Source: a virus. Taken from it: a DNA stretch of 43,309 nt. The notes beneath the pieces were generated by a model, which did no database searches, was not told the origin of the DNA, and worked only from the letters and a program-made list of their open reading frames with translations. Below, piece by piece: positions 39,681 to 43,309 of this stretch. The stretch spans positions 1-43,309 of IMG/VR virus record IMGVR_UViG_3300040811_000700; one strand, given 5' to 3'. Position numbers and translations under genes: made by a program. Within the stretch, counting starts at the first letter, position 1, and every line of letters begins with the position of its first letter.

Positions 39681-40359
39681 CACTCGTAAACTACATTATG
39701 GGGAGTACTTGTATAAACTAGTACTCCACAATCCTCTTTGTACTATGTTTAGGAGTGAGTCGCAAAAGAATGGTAAGCTATCATATGCTAGAGAACAACT
39801 AGATATTCTCACAGAAAAGTATAGAAATAATATTCCTCTTACTCGTAAAGCATTTAGGACCGAAGTGCCGTTAAATATTGATGATTATCTAGATGCTAAA
39901 GATGTATACTCATGCTTAAAACTTGCAAATAACTATAAAATAAGAGTTTCACCCTACATGACTCTTATTCTTTACACTAACGATCGTAGTTTATTAGTAA
40001 GAATAATAAACAAAATGCGTGTTAGTGCTGAAGAATTTTGGGAGCCACGTTCAGAAGAAATTGAGTTGCTAAAGCAACAAGAAAATATTGTAATTGTCGA
40101 TACTGCTCCACAGTTTCCATTAAAAGTATGGTTCAATACTAATAAAGTTCCTGGTGGCTTTGTGGATTGGATAGAGGCTAATAAAGACAAAGCACGTATA
40201 GGCGATAGAGCATTAGACTATTTAATAAAGGACGGACATCTAAATGGCTATTACATGTATATTAGAGATGAACGGGTAATGCAACTTGTATATATGCTAG
40301 CCGGTTCTTCTATACGGCGAATCGACAAATTGGTTTACAATAACAATATAGATAAATAG
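39649..40359 (+). CDS. Conserved hypothetical protein, 236 aa
   Basis: Starts inside the last 32 bases of clpA. Begins MNPQKQLKLHDTRKLHYGEY and continues YKLVLHNPLCTMFRSE. Basic N-terminus, a helical middle with LTRKAFRTEVPLNIDDYLDA, and a C-terminal half with PLKVWFNTNKVPGGFVDWIE and YYMYIRDERVMQLVYMLAGS. No motif recognised. The tail is Asn-rich. Overlap with clpA suggests coupling but not a shared role. Confidence 0.75.
   Translation: MNPQKQLKLHDTRKLHYGEYLYKLVLHNPLCTMFRSESQKNGKLSYAREQLDILTEKYRNNIPLTRKAFRTEVPLNIDDYLDAKDVYSCLKLANNYKIRVSPYMTLILYTNDRSLLVRIINKMRVSAEEFWEPRSEEIELLKQQENIVIVDTAPQFPLKVWFNTNKVPGGFVDWIEANKDKARIGDRALDYLIKDGHLNGYYMYIRDERVMQLVYMLAGSSIRRIDKLVYNNNIDK
40350..40358 (+). promoter_or_regulatory. 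Late-type box AGATAAATA
   Basis: AGATAAATA overlaps the last codons of the preceding gene. Predicted +1 falls at 40364, the A of the next ATG, which also lacks a Shine-Dalgarno. ATAAC (40340-40344) and GTTAT (40359-40363) flank it. Confidence 0.5.
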
Positions 40360-40363
40360 TTAT

Positions 40364-40732
40364 ATGGCACAGAGTGAAACAATATTAACAGCACAAACTC
40401 ATCCAGGGGATAGTACGATTGAATCTGTAACTGGAGAGAAGTTTAAAGGCGACGGCTATTATGGTCGTAGTGACGGATTTCATACCGTACAGTACAATAT
40501 AACTGGGTTTCAGGGTAAGATTAAAATGCAAGCAACTCTTGCAACTAATCCTGTAGATGCTGATTGGTTCACACTTGACGCAACAGAACATGAAACTATT
40601 GGATTTGCAAACGATGGCGCGATTGCAACTGGCTCACATATAAAAAACTTTACAGGTAACTATGTATGGGTAAGGGTTGTTGTAAGTAGCTGGACTGACG
40701 GCACAGTAAATTCAATACAACTTAATCATTGA
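40364..40732 (+). CDS. Conserved beta-rich phage protein, 122 aa
   Basis: SVTGEKFKGDGYYGRSDGFH, then TVQYNITGFQGKIKMQATLA and NPVDADWFTLDATEH, describe a compact beta-sandwich; the end TGNYVWVRVVVSSWTDGTVN closes it. I recall this type repeatedly in marine T4-like phages, probably as a virion surface or decoration protein. No Shine-Dalgarno; a late-type box ends six bases before the start. Confidence 0.78.
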   Translation: MAQSETILTAQTHPGDSTIESVTGEKFKGDGYYGRSDGFHTVQYNITGFQGKIKMQATLATNPVDADWFTLDATEHETIGFANDGAIATGSHIKNFTGNYVWVRVVVSSWTDGTVNSIQLNH

Positions 40733-40741
40733 GGATTTAAA

Positions 40742-41332
40742 ATGGAGTATTTTGTAAGAGTAGTAATGGATAAGGTAGAAGGTGCATCTAAATTAGATGA
40801 AAGCATCTTTCCTTCACAGGAAATATATGAAACAGCACAAGACTGTACTGTATTTCAATTTGAATTACCTCGTGAATTAACAGAATCAGAAGCAGACGAA
40901 TATGCTAATCGATTAGCAAATGTTATGTTTGAAAATGGTTACGAAGATTTTGATATTGAAATGGGTTCAGAAGGATCTTATGTTGATGAAGAAACATATG
41001 ATGACGATGATGAGTTTTTTGAAGCATACGGTATGCTACATTACAACTTAGACGATGATCCAATGGACGAAGCAGAGTATCAAGGACGTAAAGTCAAACT
41101 TGGTAAGCCTATGCAAGGTGATGTTAAGAAGTTCAAAGTGTATGTCAAAGATCCTAAAACAGGTAATGTAAAAAAAGTAAACTTTGGACACGGTGGCTCA
41201 AGTGTTAAAGGCAAAGCAATGAGCATTAAGAAAAATAATCCTAAAAGACGTAAGAGCTTTAGAGCAAGACATAACTGTGATAATCCAGGACCGCGCACAA
41301 AGGCACGTTACTGGTCATGTAGGAAGTGGTAA
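40742..41332 (+). CDS. Conserved phage protein with acidic middle and basic Cys-containing end, 196 aa
   Basis: Three parts are visible: an alpha/beta N-terminus (MEYFVRVVMDKVEGASKLDE), a strongly acidic middle (about 75-110, DEETYDDDDEFFEAYG), and a basic C-terminal domain with KFKVYVKDPKTGNVKKVNFG, SIKKNNPKRRKSFRARHNCD and NPGPRTKARYWSCRKW. The end is highly conserved in T4-like marine phages as I recall and could bind nucleic acid through its two cysteines and Arg/Lys. Function unknown; a prohead or DNA-packaging link is speculation. Confidence 0.78.
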   Translation: MEYFVRVVMDKVEGASKLDESIFPSQEIYETAQDCTVFQFELPRELTESEADEYANRLANVMFENGYEDFDIEMGSEGSYVDEETYDDDDEFFEAYGMLHYNLDDDPMDEAEYQGRKVKLGKPMQGDVKKFKVYVKDPKTGNVKKVNFGHGGSSVKGKAMSIKKNNPKRRKSFRARHNCDNPGPRTKARYWSCRKW

Positions 41333-41333
41333 T

Positions 41334-41663
41334 ATGCGTATTGATGAATTTGCAAAGCCTATGGATGATAGACTACCGTTTGATGTAGTTGATGATGTAT
41401 GTATTTACATGCGTAACGATCCTATGTTCTATCGCAAATCTTTATTCCCAGCAATAATGAAAATGAAAGACTCGTATGATCGAGGTGAAACACCTAATGA
41501 AAGTAGTTGTTTAGAAAGTTCTTGTACAGAAGGAATGAAATCTTATTGTAAAAAATTTAAATTAGGTTCTCCTGAAAACGTTTTTAAGCCAGAAGATAAG
41601 CAGTTAATTATGCACAAATTATACGGCGAGGAAATGAAGCAAATCAAAGATGGAGCATACTAA
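41334..41663 (+). CDS. Small conserved phage protein, 109 aa
   Basis: The ATG at 41334 (MRIDEFAKPMDDRLPFDVVD) is chosen: it directly follows the previous stop, while the longer frame from 41277 overlaps the previous gene. Helical, with four clustered cysteines in NESSCLESSCTEGMKSYCKK. It ends overlapping the next ATG by one base. The N-terminus resembles the short leading segments of the next three proteins. Function unknown. Confidence 0.75.
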   Translation: MRIDEFAKPMDDRLPFDVVDDVCIYMRNDPMFYRKSLFPAIMKMKDSYDRGETPNESSCLESSCTEGMKSYCKKFKLGSPENVFKPEDKQLIMHKLYGEEMKQIKDGAY

Positions 41664-42403
41664 TGTTTTTGAGAGAACTGTTTGAAGCACCTGCAAAAAA
41701 GGCAGTTCTTGCATTTGGACGTCTTAACCCACCCACAATAGGTCATGCTAAACTTGTAGATGCTATTACAGCACAAGAAGGTGATCACTATCTTTTCTTG
41801 TCACAAACACAAAAACCTAAAACAGATCCTTTAGACTTTGCTACTAAAATGAAGTTAGCAAAGCAATTTTTTCCCGGCATTAATATCGGACATCAAGCAG
41901 TACGTACTCCTATACAAGCATTAGAAAAACTACAGAGTCTAGGCTATACTGATGTCGTGTTTATTGCAGGCAGTGATAGAGTAGATAGTTTTCAAAAGCT
42001 GTTTAACACATATAACGGACAACCAGATAAAGCAGGTAATGTTCCTTTTAAGTTTAATTCAATTAAAGTAGTAAGCGCAGGAGAGCGTGATCCAGATGCC
42101 GACGGCGCTGAAGGAATGAGTGCAAGTAAAATGAGAGCAGCAGCAGCCGTTGGTGATTTAGAATCGTTTGCACAAGGTGCACCAGATAAGAGACTTGCTA
42201 AAACTATGTACGATGCTGTACGCAAAGGTATGGGCGTTACTGAACCTGCAACAACAGAGCGTGAACTTAGCAAAGGCGAAGAAAAAGAAAAAGAACGTAT
42301 TGTAAAAGGTATGAAAAAAGGAAAGGCTGGATTTAAAAGGCGTTATGGTAAAGATGCTGACTCAGTAATGTATGCAACTGCAACTAAGCTGGCTAAAAAA
42401 TAA
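41663..42403 (+). CDS. Nucleotidyltransferase, NadM/cytidylyltransferase-like, 246 aa
   Basis: GRLNPPTIGHAKLVDAI holds T25-x-G-H28, the (H/T)xGH motif of the adenylyl/cytidylyltransferase fold. GYTDVVFIAGSDRVDSF and EGMSASKMRAAAAVGD (SxSKxR type) are the other nucleotide-binding motifs. Nicotinamide-nucleotide adenylyltransferases are the closest type recalled in T4-like phages, which would make NAD. The last about 60 residues (ELSKGEEKEKERIVKGMKKG) are a basic extension outside the enzyme. The MFLRELFEAP start is shared in style with the neighbouring proteins. Confidence 0.85.
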   Translation: MFLRELFEAPAKKAVLAFGRLNPPTIGHAKLVDAITAQEGDHYLFLSQTQKPKTDPLDFATKMKLAKQFFPGINIGHQAVRTPIQALEKLQSLGYTDVVFIAGSDRVDSFQKLFNTYNGQPDKAGNVPFKFNSIKVVSAGERDPDADGAEGMSASKMRAAAAVGDLESFAQGAPDKRLAKTMYDAVRKGMGVTEPATTERELSKGEEKEKERIVKGMKKGKAGFKRRYGKDADSVMYATATKLAKK

Positions 42404-42615
42404 TGGATATTGAAAGGCTTAAACAACTAGCAGGTGTAAATGAATTCAAAGGGTATACAGAATACACTCTTGAAGACATGAGCCAAACTGCTACAGAACT
42501 AAAGAAAAAAGAAAAAGCAAATAACATTAAGCCGGGCGATAAAGAATGGTTTGAATTATGGTTTTCAAAACCTTATATGACAGGACATACTTTTAGAGGA
42601 CGTAATAAAAAGTGA
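42403..42615 (+). CDS. Small conserved phage protein, 70 aa
   Basis: ATG overlaps the previous stop (TAATG). The sequence MDIERLKQLAGVNEFKGYTE opens with a short amphipathic helix of the kind (I-x2-L-x2-LAG) seen at the start of many marine T4-like proteins. The middle is Lys-rich. Ends in GHTFRGRNKK, overlapping the next GTG by four bases. Function unknown. Confidence 0.72.
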   Translation: MDIERLKQLAGVNEFKGYTEYTLEDMSQTATELKKKEKANNIKPGDKEWFELWFSKPYMTGHTFRGRNKK

Positions 42616-42860
42616 GTAAAATAAAAAAGTGGTGGAACGAGTTTTGGCTTGAAGAATACGAACTTATTATTTGGGTAGCTGATACAGTAACAATACATCA
42701 AGACGGTGCTAGAACTGAAACTTGGAAGGAAAAAAGATATAGAGCAAAGAAGTTAGTTAGAACTAGCCCAAAGCACTTTGTTTTTATAGATATGAATCAA
42801 CGTAGAAATGAAATTAAATTTTTAAAACCAGTTGATTTTCATGTAATTAAGGTTTGGTAA
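42612..42860 (+). CDS. Small conserved phage protein, 82 aa
   Basis: GTG start at 42612 in a GTGA overlap with the previous stop. The product (MSKIKKWWNEFWLEEYELII) has a Trp-rich N-terminus, then WVADTVTIHQDGARTETWKE and a strand-rich basic end (KKLVRTSPKHFVFIDMNQRR). Looks like a compact beta-barrel or SH3-like fold. The stop overlaps the next ATG. Function unknown. Confidence 0.72.
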   Translation: MSKIKKWWNEFWLEEYELIIWVADTVTIHQDGARTETWKEKRYRAKKLVRTSPKHFVFIDMNQRRNEIKFLKPVDFHVIKVW

Positions 42861-43309
42861 TGAAAGTAAATGAATTATTAGAAGCTGTTGGACGTATTAC
42901 TAAACAGAATCAAACTGTTGACGTAGGTCCTGACGAAGTTACAAAACAGGCTGCTAAGTTTGGCAATAAAGTAGACAAAGACGGGCGTCCGCCTACACTA
43001 AGTAAAAAAGTAAAAGGTAAGTCAACTAATGTTGCATTTAACTTAGGCATGGTTGAAGGTCAAGCTATTAACAATCCTAAAAATACATTTTTAACAAAAT
43101 CAGACACTGCGTATGACTTTTTACGTGTAGGAAAAACTATTTCTAACTTATCAACTGCTAAAAAGAGTGATAATAGAGACGAACCGGATGTAATGATTGT
43201 TCCGTTTGGCGGCAAGAAAGAAAAAGATCATCTTAAGAAAGGTCTTAAAAAATCAGGTTACAAGACACAGGATGCTGATAAGCCAGGTGATGATGCGCAC
43301 GTAGATGAA
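42860..43309 (+). CDS. Phage protein, 3'-truncated by window end (150 aa seen)
   Basis: ATG at 42860 overlaps the previous stop; the frame is open to the last base. It begins MKVNELLEAVGRITKQNQTV, again a short helix-and-acidic start like MFLRELFEAP two genes before. Then a Lys/Asp/Gly-rich body (RPPTLSKKVKGKSTNVAFNL, VMIVPFGGKKEKDHLKKGLK). No domain recognised. Full length unknown. Confidence 0.75.
   Translation, partial: MKVNELLEAVGRITKQNQTVDVGPDEVTKQAAKFGNKVDKDGRPPTLSKKVKGKSTNVAFNLGMVEGQAINNPKNTFLTKSDTAYDFLRVGKTISNLSTAKKSDNRDEPDVMIVPFGGKKEKDHLKKGLKKSGYKTQDADKPGDDAHVDE

Noticed and set aside
1-43309. tRNA, integrase, insertion sequence or attachment site
   Set aside because: I looked in the intergenic spaces and saw no cloverleaf-like or transposase-like sequence; gaps are under about 155 bases.

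Overview
The window is one uninterrupted stretch of a large, AT-rich, tightly packed phage genome of the marine T4-like myovirus type. The T4-type signature comes from a clamp-loader subunit (gp44-like), a gp31-like co-chaperonin, thymidylate synthase, dihydrofolate reductase, dCMP deaminase, PhoH, MazG-like proteins, a DEDD exonuclease and a repeated late-promoter motif, CGATAAATA, a variant of the T4 late box TATAAATA. A two-component spanin (inner-membrane plus lipoprotein) implies a host with an outer membrane. The 7Fe ferredoxin resembles proteobacterial FdxA, and no photosynthesis gene is visible. A marine proteobacterial host is therefore more likely than a cyanobacterium, but the sequence does not settle this.

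Layout. 1-526 is the 3' end of a gene for a copper type II monooxygenase-like domain, met by a convergent zinc-ribbon gene (808-521). 870-24857 is a late, plus-strand virion block. An IscA/HesB-type Fe-S carrier is followed directly by a 2926-residue fibre protein, then fibre proteins with YadA-like repeats, a 1446-residue subtilisin-like protease with Calx-beta repeats and a C-terminal cupredoxin-like domain, and further baseplate or fibre proteins. 24857-26733 holds small proteins, a piece resembling the DnaE palm, a structural protein, the gp31-like co-chaperonin and a membrane protein. 26743-32035 is a nucleotide and replication block: MazG-like protein, a sigma70-type promoter with a 53-residue membrane protein, exonuclease, second MazG-like protein, gp44, 2OG oxygenase-like protein, FdxA, DHFR, ThyA and dCMP deaminase. 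phoH (32735-32013) runs the other way. 32890-36546 carries two conserved phage proteins and a lysis cassette (GH19 endolysin, i-spanin, o-spanin, two small membrane proteins). 36590-39680 encodes a DnaJ/CbpA-like co-chaperone and a ClpA-type unfoldase. 39649-43309 has conserved small phage proteins, a NadM-like nucleotidyltransferase and a gene cut by the window end.

Regulation stands out. Late boxes usually lie 18-34 bases before a start codon. In three places (27133-27177, 20677-20713, 36562-36602) a promoter sits inside a perfect inverted repeat whose downstream arm covers the ribosome binding site or start codon. Read-through RNA should fold and hide the start, while RNA begun at the internal promoter lacks the upstream arm. 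Two late-type boxes (before dnaJ and before 40364) place the predicted +1 exactly on the A of the ATG, suggesting leaderless mRNAs.

Together the genes suggest a phage that remakes the nucleotide pool, replicates with T4-type machinery, manages protein folding (gp31-like, DnaJ, ClpA), and builds an elaborate fibre and adhesin apparatus. Metal handling recurs: Cu monooxygenase-like domain, cupredoxin-like domain, Fe-S carrier, 7Fe ferredoxin and a 2OG-Fe(II) oxygenase-like protein. No tRNA, CRISPR array, insertion sequence or att site was seen, and no gene-free gap exceeds about 155 bases.
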